Shown piece by piece: positions 9,301-17,959 of a stretch of 64,000 nucleotides of DNA; positions within the stretch are counted from its first letter, which is position 1, and each line of letters begins with the position of its first letter. The DNA is from Diphasiastrum complanatum. Taxonomy: Eukaryota; Streptophyta; Lycopodiopsida; Lycopodiales; Lycopodiaceae. The DNA is taken from positions 58,269,579 through 58,333,578 of the forward strand of contig CM055101.1 in the NCBI GenBank assembly GCA_029204225.1. The letters are read 5' to 3'. Both the position numbers and the translations under genes were made by a program. The notes under the pieces were generated by a model, which was not told the DNA's origin, ran no database searches, and saw nothing but the letters and a program-made list of their open reading frames with translations.

Positions 9301-12130
9301 CATTAAGAATTTGCATGTCCGCTAAAGTGACAAAAATATCTATTTGTGAAATTAGAATATATCCAATTTCACAAATTTATATAGAGAAGTCAGTGATGTC
9401 ATAAGGTAAAGCTTAGAAACAATACACGAGCAACTCAAAAAGTCAAAATTATTAAATTATTCAATAAACAAAAAATATTAGCCAAACATTATTGCTTATG
9501 TCTCATCAATACCCAAGCATAAGTTGCTAACTGGGTTTCGAAAGAATCCGAATTTTCTTGGGTAGACTTAGTGTTGACTAAGAAGCAAAGAACAACCAGT
9601 AAGAAGAAAGAAAAAATAATAATAATGATAATAATTCAAATAAAATGAACTTCAAAATTTAAAATTTATAAATCTAATTAAAAATAAAATATAAATAAAT
9701 AATGAAATAAAATAAATAAGAACAAGGATCATAATACGTATACGAGTTACCAAAACAAAGACAAAATACTAGAATGTGCCTGGAAACATTGATTCAAGCC
9801 GCCAACAAAAATGGAATATCTTTCATCTCTGATTTCATCAAGGAACACAATTTGCATAGCTTGCCACACATCTCAATTTCCCTGAAACTGATGTGAATCG
9901 ACCTACAACTTATGTCAGGTGACTCAGGTCCTGAATGCATCTTGCTTTCCAAAGGGGCTCAAAATCTGGGACCAAAGAAACTTTAAATACCAAGCTAACC
10001 TGAATGACTCGAGAGTCAATGAAAGCTTTGTAAAATAGGGTTCATCCGTATTCTACTGCTACTAAGAAAACCAGAATGAGCAACTATTGCTTAAACTTTG
10101 GTGTGATACCATTCTCGTTGAAAAACATGACAATGATGCTAAAGAAACTGTATTATATTCTCTTGAAAAGGTAGCCAAACATTCCTAATCTAGGAAAACA
10201 TAAATAAAATAAAATAGAGACCACCTTTAACTAGGAAATGACATCTACAGATTTCAACTACTATATATATCATTATACTGAATAGTGAAAGACAGTAGAA
10301 TATGACATGTATATCTAGGAACCACTCACCGGCCTTTGCCTTTCTGTAACACGCCTTTGAAAAGCCTGTATTCTGGGGAATAAAACTCCGAAAGAAGCTC
10401 CTGCTTTTGAGCTCCATTAGCCAGCTGATACGCATGCTCCACAACTGCAAGACTATTTCCTGTCACTTGTCTTGATCTTTATAAACATTCTAAATTCTTT
10501 AGTCTTTCAGATATTGTGGACTTAAAAAGTCATGAAAACGTGTCTTAAAGGATGGGTTGATGCCTTTATTAAATTTTTCGGCACTCTGATAAACTTTCAA
10601 AAAGGTGTAATACTTAATACAAGAAAAAAAGGATAATGTATATTACTTGCAGAATCAAATGTAAGGCCTTCTGACTTTTGCAAATTACTATAGTATCTTT
10701 AAGTCTCACTTGCACACACTTAAGTAGCTCCTTGCTAGATACATTATGAGAACAACAAATAAATTCGATTCCCATACCAGCTGAGCCACTTGGATGACGA
10801 AGAAGCATAACAACATTTCCGTGTAAAGAACTTATCAATTGCTGAAGTTGTTCTTTGCTGGCTGCAGCCAAAAAACAACGCAGATCAAACAGCAAAATTT
10901 AAGAGCTCAAATCTGAAGCAGGTGGACAAAAAAGAACCATAAAAGGCTCCACACTAGATTGACATCCTGTACCCTTCATTTTTCATCATCCTAATAATTA
11001 AGAAAGCTCTAGTAACCTTAAAGAACACAGGATATGATAAAAAATATCCGTTTCAATGCAAAGAACAAAGTACCATGGTCAAACAATCTCTGGGCAAGAT
11101 GACATGCATATGTGTTACGGGCAAGAGCTATCAATTGTGGACGAAGCTCATCAAATACAGCCTCCCTTTCAGCCTTTTTGCAGTATTTGATGCATGACTG
11201 TTACATGATCCAAAAAGAAAGTCAAATCTGGCAAATTGCTAGATAATTCCTAAATAAGGTTTCAAATACTATATTCCTAAAGTGCAAGAGGACATGCCTG
11301 CAGCACCCTTGATGCGACATGTGAGACAGCCATCTCCAACAATTTGCCCTGCATTTTCTTCAGAGTCTGTGATGCCAAGCTGGATCATGGTCGGGGGCCA
11401 AAGAAAGTTAGAATCTCAAAAATATCAACAGTTCGGCTTAATATCAGGTCCAGAGAAACAATGCGCAAGCTCGTAGTACTTAGAGGAAATCGAGGTAGCA
11501 TGCAATGAGGCTACAAATCAAATTTCTTTTTCTGCAAATAAAATTCAAGAGTTATGCACACAAAAGCAATATGCTCACAGCACCTAGAACGTTCTTCATG
11601 TTCTAAATTTCTTTGACGCATCTTCTCCCACAGTCTAACTGATTCCTGCACCCAATTGGAGCAGTACGGTGATGCTTTTGAGACAGAAACATCAGTGGAA
11701 AAAACTGCCGCAGTAACGCTGAACTGGAACCATCAAGAAATAAGCCAAAAGCTTCCTCCTTACCACCTACTTTTGCAAGGTCATAGTTTGGCTTGCATTT
11801 TTTCTTCCGGGCCTCTGCAAGTTCCTGTTATACACAATCGTTCAACTACTACTGTTATATTTGCCATGTTTACAACAGATCTCTAAAATTTTAACACAGA
11901 AAGCACCAAAGCCTGTACAGGGGTTCAAATGAAATCAAGAAGCACAAACCTTCTTAGCTTTCCGATTTTTAACAGCCCCATCAACTCTGCACATGTGTTT
12001 TGGCTTTTGTTCAGAAGATGACTTTTTTCTCTCAGAAAATTTCAAGCTTTTTGCATCCCCTGAATGAACATTTTTTCTATCATTTGGAGAGACAGCTCCT
12101 TCATTCTTCTGCATAAACTTTCTTTTCTTT
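3357..12130 (-). CDS. PUM24: Pumilio/PUF6-like nucleolar RNA-binding protein (PUM24 type), partial gene
   Basis: Nine exons on the minus strand join in frame: 12130-11950, 11824-11771, 11645-11584, 11379-11298, 11197-11074, 10861-10778, 10444-10330, 3827-3674 and 3470-3357 (970 nt, about 323 codons). The product starts with a lysine-rich segment, then ELAEARKKKCKPNYDLAK and PUF-type helices (HVASRVLQ/SCIKYCKKAE, ARNTYACHLAQRLF, VVEHAYQL). It continues with ILEKGIVDHSIVHRALVEY and LVRMLHTKDGAKIG..CVRHG, the end of the PUF array and the beginning of the CPL domain. Plant PUM24 and yeast Puf6 proteins of this type act in the nucleolus in rRNA processing; that role is from family knowledge. The splice phases agree at every junction. 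The intron between exons 4 and 5 uses a GC donor (CAG|GCATGT). The initiator exon and most of the CPL domain are missing from the window, either beyond it or lost. Confidence 0.85.
7085..7302. repeat. GC-rich GGACGC/GTCCGG island with (GA)n
   Basis: Inside an AT-rich intron this segment is strongly GC-rich and contains many copies of GGACG, GACGC and GTCCGG. It ends in CGCGCCCGCACGAGAG and a (GA)11 tract at 7282-7302. A smaller patch with the same vocabulary lies at 2705-2760. No ORF in it looks real. Confidence 0.6.
8209..9551 (+). repeat. Dispersed repeat, copy A (1.35 kb)
   Basis: It begins AGAGCAAACCTCTAAAGTG and ends near TTGCTAACTGGGTTTCGAAAG. The same sequence, diverged by many substitutions and small indels, recurs in direct orientation at 25,899-27,250. 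No coding capacity, terminal inverted repeat or target duplication was recognised, so it is probably a non-autonomous mobile element or a fragment of one. Confidence 0.7.
9552..10329. other. AT-rich intron sequence
   Basis: This is AT-rich intronic DNA with A/T runs such as AATAATAATAATGATAAT. I see no gene or structured repeat in it. Confidence 0.5.
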
Positions 12131-12133
12131 CTG

Positions 12134-12563
12134 CCAATGTCAAGACAACATCATATCAAAATGCTTCAGCAAATCATTAAGGGCTTTGAAGAGCCAGAAC
12201 TGAAATATCAAATTCTAACTTAATCAATATCCACACTCTAAATCAAATTCAACTTAAAAAGGAAATGAAGAAGCTAGAGCCTGTAGCAATTTTGCTCTCT
12301 ATAACCTTATGTTCTCATTGTAGACACTTTTGATACATCTCCAGATAGTTGATTCACAGATGATCTGTTGTGGGCACTCCAAATAGGATCTCTTTCCCAG
12401 GCAGACCACCACCAACACTTCCTCATTGTGCTGACGAATTGACAGTTTTACGAGAGAGTGTTTACTTGAGCTTTCCATAATCTAATTATAGACTGTCATT
12501 GTACTTACCTTTTTGGGTACCTTGAGATTGAGTTTCAGTTTACAGTTTCATTTAGTTTACTGA
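12134..12563. other. Sequence upstream of the first visible PUM24-like exon
   Basis: A strong minus-strand donor-like site (AAAAAG|GTAAGTA) has its exon side ending at 12509, so an upstream exon may end here. The frame that would join to the 12130 exon has stops just upstream and no start codon. The true first exon is therefore unproven. It may have been separated by the LINE that begins about 100 bp further on. Confidence 0.35.
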
Positions 12564-12689
12564 TTGTTTAAGACGGAGACATTTTCATGCACTCCCCAAG
12601 TGATTTACATACTTGAGATGTACTCTTATGTCTTACGCACCTTCATATATAGCCAAGACATTAATAAAGCGCTCTCTCGCTCTCTCTCT
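12564..12689 (+). mobile_element. 3' end fragment of an older LINE copy with CT tail
   Basis: The segment from about 12600 (CTTGAGATGTACTC...CAAGACATTAATAAA) aligns with the 3' end of the LINE at 30,176-30,238 (CTTGACATGTACC...AAGGACATTAATAAAA) and more loosely with 17,480-17,530. Like them it runs straight into a CT-rich tract. A LINE 3' terminus therefore lies immediately upstream of the full-length LINE. Confidence 0.55.
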
Positions 12690-12800
12690 CTCTCTCTCTC
12701 TTGCGCGCCCACCCGCTGCTGGTGCGCTGCCCTCTCTCTCTCTTGCGCGCCCACCCGCCCTGCTGACGCTGCTGTCCGCCCTGCTGACGCTGCAGTGCTG
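12690..12800 (+). promoter_or_regulatory. LINE 5' leader with tandem CT/GCGCGCCCACCCG units
   Basis: Two copies of CTCTCTCTTGCGCGCCCACC (about 12692 and 12733) are followed by two copies of CCGCCCTGCTGACGCTGC. Tandem 5' monomers upstream of ORF1 are known in some LINEs to carry the promoter; a promoter role here is inferred from position only. Confidence 0.4.
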
Positions 12801-12848
12801 ACCTTCGCACCTGCCCTGCGCTGGTCCTCCATCTGCTTACCGCCTCCT

Positions 12849-13757
12849 ATGGCACCTAAGAAAAAGGAGGGTGTTCTTACACCCCCCTCCCTGTTGGACA
12901 CCCCCCCATCACCGGTAGTGATGGAGGAGCCGTCTTCGGTGACAGAAACTATCAACATGGCTGCCATTGACTACACTCCTTCCAAACCTACCGAAAGTCT
13001 TTTTGCTTATGATCTTAGTTTTATCCGGCAAGAAATTCTTGGACTTAAGAAACAACTACACCTCTTTGAAGCTGAAAATAGCAAGTTAGCTAAGGATCTT
13101 TTTGGTGTCACGGAACGTGTGGAGCAGCTTGAGCAAGAAAATATATATCTTAAGCAACGAATTGCAGAAAAAAGTGCCTTGGAGGAGACTTCCAACAAGA
13201 TCAATAGCTTGGAGAAACAAGTCGAGGAGACGAAAACGTGGGCAGCACTCTTCAAACCGGATGATATGGGCAGCAAACTCTCATCACTCGCAAAACAGGT
13301 TGAAGAAACGACATCGATCCTTAAGCAAGGTAATCACTCTCAGATTTCATCTTTTCCGAAGGAAAACGATTTGGAGACAGTTTTGGGTGAACAAGCCAGA
13401 AGGGCCAAAAAAGCTTTTAACATTAGAGTAAGAGGCATTGCCAATGGTGGAAAACCGTTGGAAGAAGCTACGGATTTGCTCATTTCCAAGTTATCTCATG
13501 TGGCTGACGGTTTTGATACTGCTTGGCGCAGTAAATTTGATGACAATGTTTTGTTTATCAAGTTCCGCTCGCTTTCACAACGCAATGCTGCCCTTCGGCT
13601 TAGGGCAAAGCTTAAAGGTACTTTCATTTATATGGATGATGACTTAACAAATACTCAATGGTTGGCAAGAAAAAAGATTATCCTTGAAGCGAAAGAGAAA
13701 GGGCAAAGGGTTGTTTTTATTGACGGGAAACCGAGATTTTTCGACCTTCCACAATAG
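12849..13757 (+). CDS. LINE ORF1 protein (coiled coil, L1-ORF1p-like C-terminus)
   Basis: The product has 302 residues from the ATG at 12849. The frame is open further upstream (to 12564), but MAPKKK gives a natural basic start after the repeat leader. Residues about 57-157 form a long heptad-rich coiled coil (LEQENIYLKQRI, LEKQVEET). Residues about 188-245 look like an RRM-type segment (NIRVRGI... VLFIKFRS). Residues 252-298 (RAKLKGTFIYMDDDLT, then LARKK...AKEKG..V.FIDGKPRFF) resemble the C-terminal domain of L1 ORF1p/Transposase_22 proteins. Such proteins trimerise, bind LINE RNA and act as chaperones. Plant L1 ORF1 proteins more often carry a CCHC knuckle, and none is seen here. The ORF ends with a single UAG in frame with ORF2. 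Confidence 0.8.
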   Translation: MAPKKKEGVLTPPSLLDTPPSPVVMEEPSSVTETINMAAIDYTPSKPTESLFAYDLSFIRQEILGLKKQLHLFEAENSKLAKDLFGVTERVEQLEQENIYLKQRIAEKSALEETSNKINSLEKQVEETKTWAALFKPDDMGSKLSSLAKQVEETTSILKQGNHSQISSFPKENDLETVLGEQARRAKKAFNIRVRGIANGGKPLEEATDLLISKLSHVADGFDTAWRSKFDDNVLFIKFRSLSQRNAALRLRAKLKGTFIYMDDDLTNTQWLARKKIILEAKEKGQRVVFIDGKPRFFDLPQ

Positions 13758-13800
13758 GAACTAGGGGCCCCCGGATATAGAAGCTACCCGAGATCCCCTA
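13755..13800 (+). promoter_or_regulatory. Candidate UAG readthrough site with downstream stem
   Basis: ORF1 ends CAA UAG GAA, and the frame stays open into ORF2. Four bases after the UAG, TAGGGG (13762-13767) can pair with CCCCTA (13795-13800), and GGGGCCCC lies inside. A stop codon followed by a stable stem or pseudoknot is the arrangement used by viral and retroelement readthrough signals. The function here is inferred. Confidence 0.4.
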
Positions 13801-16800
13801 CCAATTTGAGACTTGGCTTCTGGAATTGTAATGGTTTTTTATCTTCGTCATCAGCCGGAGACTTTGCTGATTTTATTAGAAAATGCGACATTTTGTTGTT
13901 GGCTGAAACTCATGAGTCCTTATATCATCCTCTTCCAAATATACAGGAGTACTCTTGGCATTCTGCTTTTCGTCCATTTGTTAGGGGAAAAACTTGTCGA
14001 GGATCTGGAGGAGTAGCTTGTTTATACAGAGACACCACAGTTCAGATGGTTAAACAAGATCCATACGCTCGCTATATTTGGTTACACATTATTGGCTCAC
14101 TATTGGGATTACCTCAGGACATCTATATAGCTGTATGCTATTTTGCTCCACAGACCTCAGTGTTTGCTGAGTTTGGCGGGGACCCTTTTCAGGCTCTCTC
14201 AGATGATATTGCTATCTTTTCTCAGCAGGGTTCCATTTTACTAGCAGGTGATTTCAACGCCCGCACAAGCTCTAGACAAACCGAATTTCATGCAGCTACG
14301 GATCTTCTCAGGCTTTACCCTTTGGATATGGGGCTAGACCGGGTATCACAGGATGCAGACACTCCAGCTACATCTTTCGGGGAGCAGTTGATCACTCTAG
14401 CAGAGACACACGCTCTTGCCATTTTGAATGGCCTCACACAGTGGCCTTCCTCATCAGCATATACATGCTATCCTCATGGTGGAGGACATAGTGTGGTCGA
14501 CTACTTCATTGGATCACCTGCTTTGATCTCTCACATTTCTGATTTCTCCATCACACCCCCTACCATTTCCGATCACTCGCTCTTACACATGTCACTTGGT
14601 CACATAACCTCTTCTTTGCAAATTTCTTGCTCTCTTCCCACTCATAAACGTATTCCTTTCACCCAATCTGGATTCACTAATTACACCACAATCTTATCCC
14701 AACTACTCGCTAACTTCCCGTTCATGGCACCAATTGACCAGCAAGCCACTTTTCTCTCTACATCCCTCTTAGCTGCTGCTTCCTCATCCTTCCCCACCAA
14801 AACGACATCATCTCACAGAAGTGTTCACAACAGATGGTATGATGCAGAATGCCGCTCTCTTCACAATCATGTGACATATGCCAGGTCACACTCCCCTGCC
14901 ACACTCAAACAATGCCAGAAAGAATATCATAGAACCACCAGAACAAAGAAGATCAAGTACCTACAATCACTCTGCCAAAAAATGATCAACTCTTTAGATT
15001 CACCCTCCTCCTCTTTTTTCTGGAAACATTTCACCAGACACTCTTCAACATTGGCCCCCATAGCCATCGAATCCTGGATCGAGTATGCCACGGAGTTATA
15101 TACCACGGACTCTCCTCCTACCTCACTCTCACCGAGACCTGACCACTGCTCACTTTTCACCCCTGACATGGTTGAAAACGCCATTAAACATGCCAAACTA
15201 AATAAAGCCACTGACTATGACTCCTTAAGTGTAGACTTCCTAAAGCCCGTAGCACATCTCATCTCCCCTTACATTGCTCATGTTTTTAACACAGCTGTTA
15301 CTTCTGGTTTTCCTACGGCTTGGTGTACTAATATCCTTCACCCCATCCTCAAGGCAGGTGATCCCATGAATGTAGGAAACTACCGCACCATTATGATTGG
15401 TCACACTCTAGCTAAGATATATGGCTCTATACTACAGACAGTCACTGGATCTTTTGCTGAAACTGAGGGTTTACACGCTATGGGTCAAGCTGGTTTCAGA
15501 CCGGGATATTCTACTTCAGACCAGATCTTCATTTTGAGATGCATTATTGAGGAGGCTCGACATCGGAAACAGAGAATTTACTGTTGCTTTGTGGATTTTC
15601 GCAAAGCTTTTGACTCTGTTCCACGACATCTTCTTTTCCAGAGACTGTCTTCACTTGGCTTTTCAGAGGATACTATTGCTGCGATCATTACTTTATATGA
15701 GCGAGTCTTGGCACGTTTCAGAGATGGTAGTGGCTGGTCCTCACAGATACATTCTACCATTGGGGTGAAGCAGGGTTGCCCCTTATCACCCACTCTTTTT
15801 GCACTATATATAGATGACCTCGAGCGGATTATTCGCGAGGAAGGTGGAGAGGGCTGTCCCCTAGCAGACATTATTATCCCCATTCTCTTGTACGCTGATG
15901 ATGTGGTTCTCCTCTCATCCTCTGCAGCTGGTTTACAGAGTCACCTTTCTGCTTTACATCACTTTTGCCAGCGTTGGGGATTGACGGTTAACCTTAAGAA
16001 GACTAAGATTATGGTGTTTAACACCAACAGACAGCATATGAGAGATGTGATTTTCTATTATGACGGGCTACCGATTGAGATCGTGACCTCCTACACCTAT
16101 TTGGGAGTTCTTTTCTCTGGTCCGCTACTCACTTTTCGACCAGCAGCCACCGCCAGGCTCCGCAAGGGGCATACCGCTCTTGTGCATATGGAGAGATTTT
16201 GCTCTACTTATTATGTGCAGGATCCTGCTACCAGATGCCTACTATTTTCTGCTACTGTCTCCCCAGTTGTGCTATATTCGGCTGAGACTTGGTGCCCTGA
16301 TTTATCACGCGATACATGGAGAGATCTTACTCGTATCCAGATTCTCATGCTCAGTAGGATAATTCGGGCTAAGCCCTCAGTACCACATGATATCATACTA
16401 GCCGAGTTTGCTTCTCCTCCATTAGTTGTTGGTGCTATGTTTCAGATCATCACCTTTCTTCACAGGGTATCAGATCTAGATACCTCCAGATACATTGTTG
16501 CTGCTCTCACTTCATCTTGTACCCTTGCAGATCAGGGAGCCAAGCACTCTTGGTATCGCAGTGTCTCAGCCCTTCTTCAGACTTGGGGTTTATCCGCACT
16601 TGATCTTCCGAATGGAACCCATGCTTATATCAGACAGCAGATTTACCGGAGCTACATACGCACTATATGGTCACATCCTGATCCAGATAGGGTCAAGCTA
16701 CATTATTATGGCACACATCTTTTACGGCTGGACGTTTCGGGCTTGCCTATTCTTCCAGTTTATCTTACACAGACGCTATCTTTTGGTCTGAGATATCGTA

Positions 16801-17309
16801 TAGGACAGCTTCGAGTCTCTTCTCATCAGCTTGCTATCGAGACAGGTAGATACACAGACACTCCCAGATTGCAGCGGATATGTCAGCTTTGTTCTCTTCA
16901 GGAGGTGGAAGATGAGTTTCATTTCATCTTTCGCTGCCCAGTATACTATGAGATTAGAGGACGATACCATTGTTTATACCGAAATATTCCTCTCACGTTG
17001 AGCTCCTTCCTCGAGTATTCAGATGCTAGATGTGTGGGTCTTCTTTTGAGAGAGATGTATATTTTACGAGCTTCACTTCTACCTACGCTCTCAGATATGG
17101 ATTCCAGTCAGGCTCACATTACTCAGTTCTTCCAGAAGCGAGACAGAGTGGATATTTCGGTTGCGGATTTTGACGTCCCCGTCCGAAGATCGAAGACACA
17201 GAGAGTTTCGGCTCGATCCAGTGCTACTAGATCTTCATACGCCTCCCACCAGCCTACATCACGACCCACTACTACCATCACTCATTACTTTCAGCTTGCT
17301 CGTAGCTAG
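13758..17309 (+). CDS. LINE ORF2: APE endonuclease, reverse transcriptase, C-terminal zinc knuckle
   Basis: The open frame has 1,183 codons, starting right after the ORF1 UAG and in the same frame. Counting from TTG at 13806 as 1, the APE endonuclease shows WNCNG (6-10), AETHE (33-37), GDFNAR (148-153) and SDHSLL (255-260). The reverse transcriptase shows FRPGYSTSDQ, FVDFRKAFDSVP (about 595), GVKQGCPLSP, YADDVVLL (about 696) and YTYLGVLFSG. A CCHC-like knuckle CQLC...H.I.RC begins near 1026. The protein would nick the target and prime cDNA synthesis there. The first in-frame Met is residue 81, inside the endonuclease, so AUG initiation cannot give an intact enzyme. Readthrough, reinitiation at a non-AUG codon, or a fusion protein is implied. 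All catalytic motifs look intact. Confidence 0.9.
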   Translation, partial: ELGAPGYRSYPRSPTNLRLGFWNCNGFLSSSSAGDFADFIRKCDILLLAETHESLYHPLPNIQEYSWHSAFRPFVRGKTCRGSGGVACLYRDTTVQMVKQDPYARYIWLHIIGSLLGLPQDIYIAVCYFAPQTSVFAEFGGDPFQALSDDIAIFSQQGSILLAGDFNARTSSRQTEFHAATDLLRLYPLDMGLDRVSQDADTPATSFGEQLITLAETHALAILNGLTQWPSSSAYTCYPHGGGHSVVDYFIGSPALISHISDFSITPPTISDHSLLHMSLGHITSSLQISCSLPTHKRIPFTQSGFTNYTTILSQLLANFPFMAPIDQQATFLSTSLLAAASSSFPTKTTSSHRSVHNRWYDAECRSLHNHVTYARSHSPATLKQCQKEYHRTTRTKKIKYLQSLCQKMINSLDSPSSSFFWKHFTRHSSTLAPIAIESWIEYATELYTTDSPPTSLSPRPDHCSLFTPDMVENAIKHAKLNKATDYDSLSVDFLKPVAHLISPYIAHVFNTAVTSGFPTAWCTNILHPILKAGDPMNVGNYRTIMIGHTLAKIYGSILQTVTGSFAETEGLHAMGQAGFRPGYSTSDQIFILRCIIEEARHRKQRIYCCFVDFRKAFDSVPRHLLFQRLSSLGFSEDTIAAIITLYERVLARFRDGSGWSSQIHSTIGVKQGCPLSPTLFALYIDDLERIIREEGGEGCPLADIIIPILLYADDVVLLSSSAAGLQSHLSALHHFCQRWGLTVNLKKTKIMVFNTNRQHMRDVIFYYDGLPIEIVTSYTYLGVLFSGPLLTFRPAATARLRKGHTALVHMERFCSTYYVQDPATRCLLFSATVSPVVLYSAETWCPDLSRDTWRDLTRIQILMLSRIIRAKPSVPHDIILAEFASPPLVVGAMFQIITFLHRVSDLDTSRYIVAALTSSCTLADQGAKHSWYRSVSALLQTWGLSALDLPNGTHAYIRQQIYRSYIRTIWSHPDPDRVKLHYYGTHLLRLDVSGLPILPVYLTQTLSFGLRYRIGQLRVSSHQLAIETGRYTDTPRLQRICQLCSLQEVEDEFHFIFRCPVYYEIRGRYHCLYRNIPLTLSSFLEYSDARCVGLLLREMYILRASLLPTLSDMDSSQAHITQFFQKRDRVDISVADFDVPVRRSKTQRVSARSSATRSSYASHQPTSRPTTTITHYFQLARS

Positions 17310-17575
17310 TTTCCTCCGCGGAGCAGGTGGTTAAGCTCTTGCTTTGTACCCTCACCAGCTGGTGGTCAAGCTTGGATACTTTTTCTCTTAGAGACAGAGA
17401 GATCGATATTTTAGTTTTAGTTTTACTGTCTTTTCATTGGTAAATAAGTCCTTATGCGGACAATGCTTCTCACATTTTGTACTCTCTTTTGTCTTATGTG
17501 CCCCTGGGCACCAAAAGACGTTAATAATAATAATTCTAATTCTAATTCTAATTCTCTCTCTCTCTCTCTCCAGGA
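17310..17575 (+). other. LINE 3' UTR and tail
   Basis: After the ORF2 stop come about 215 bp of UTR, then GACGTTAATAATAATAATTC, three TCTAAT units and (CT)8. There is no poly(A). The end matches other family copies in the window, which also end in TTAATAA and then CT repeats. Confidence 0.65.
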
Positions 17576-17959
17576 CCTCCTCCTGTGCAACACTGCAGGA
17601 TCTCGTGGGATGTTGTAACTCGTTTTTTGGGCAGCCGTTACTTTTCCAGCCCATCATTTTGGAAATCATCACTACACTGAGCACCCATTGCTTCACTATT
17701 GCAGTTCGTTGTCGGCAGCCATTTTTGCAGATTGTTGCTTTTTCAGCCAACAATTGCTAAGTTAAAAGGAGGCACACAAATTGCAGCCCATCATTTTCAT
17801 CCAACAGTAAAGGGAACACTTTCCAGCTGTCCACACTCCACGAATGGTATCCCAGCAATAGAGACTCACTGTTATGATGGTTAGCAATGGAGAAACCACA
17901 ATAGGATGTGGTCCACAAAAAATTTGTAATTACGGCCTACTCTTACCAAAGACTGTCAG
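17576..17959. other. Unassigned sequence between two LINE copies
   Basis: It contains several near-repeats of GCAGCC and CCCATCATTTT but no ORF or motif I can name. It may be part of the decayed ORF1 of the next LINE. Confidence 0.4.

Larger units (their letters stand above)
3828..10329 (-). other. 6.5 kb intron of the PUM24-like gene, repeat-filled
   Basis: The donor is at 10329-10328 (CG|GTGAGT) and the acceptor AG at 3829-3828 (TGCAG). The split codon CG|A rejoins in frame. The intron contains a 1.35 kb dispersed repeat (8209-9551), a GC-rich GGACG island with a (GA)n tract (7085-7302), and about 4 kb of AT-rich sequence with decayed ORF fragments I cannot assign. All other introns in this gene are under about 350 bp. 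Confidence 0.75.
12690..17575 (+). mobile_element. Near-intact LINE (APE-type non-LTR retrotransposon)
   Basis: The element has a CT/GC-rich 5' leader with tandem units (12690-12800), ORF1 (12849-13757), ORF2 (13758-17309), and a 3' UTR ending CGTTAATAATAATAATTCTA with TCTAAT repeats and a (CT)n tract. CT repeats flank it on both sides, so no conventional target duplication can be read. Both ORFs are free of frameshifts, which points to a young copy. It lies antisense to the PUM24-like gene, upstream of that gene's visible exons. Confidence 0.85.

Noticed and set aside
12507-12563. First coding exon of the PUM24-like gene next to the strong donor at 12509/12508
   Set aside because: In the frame needed to join to the exon at 12130, stops occur just upstream and there is no ATG; at best a non-coding exon.
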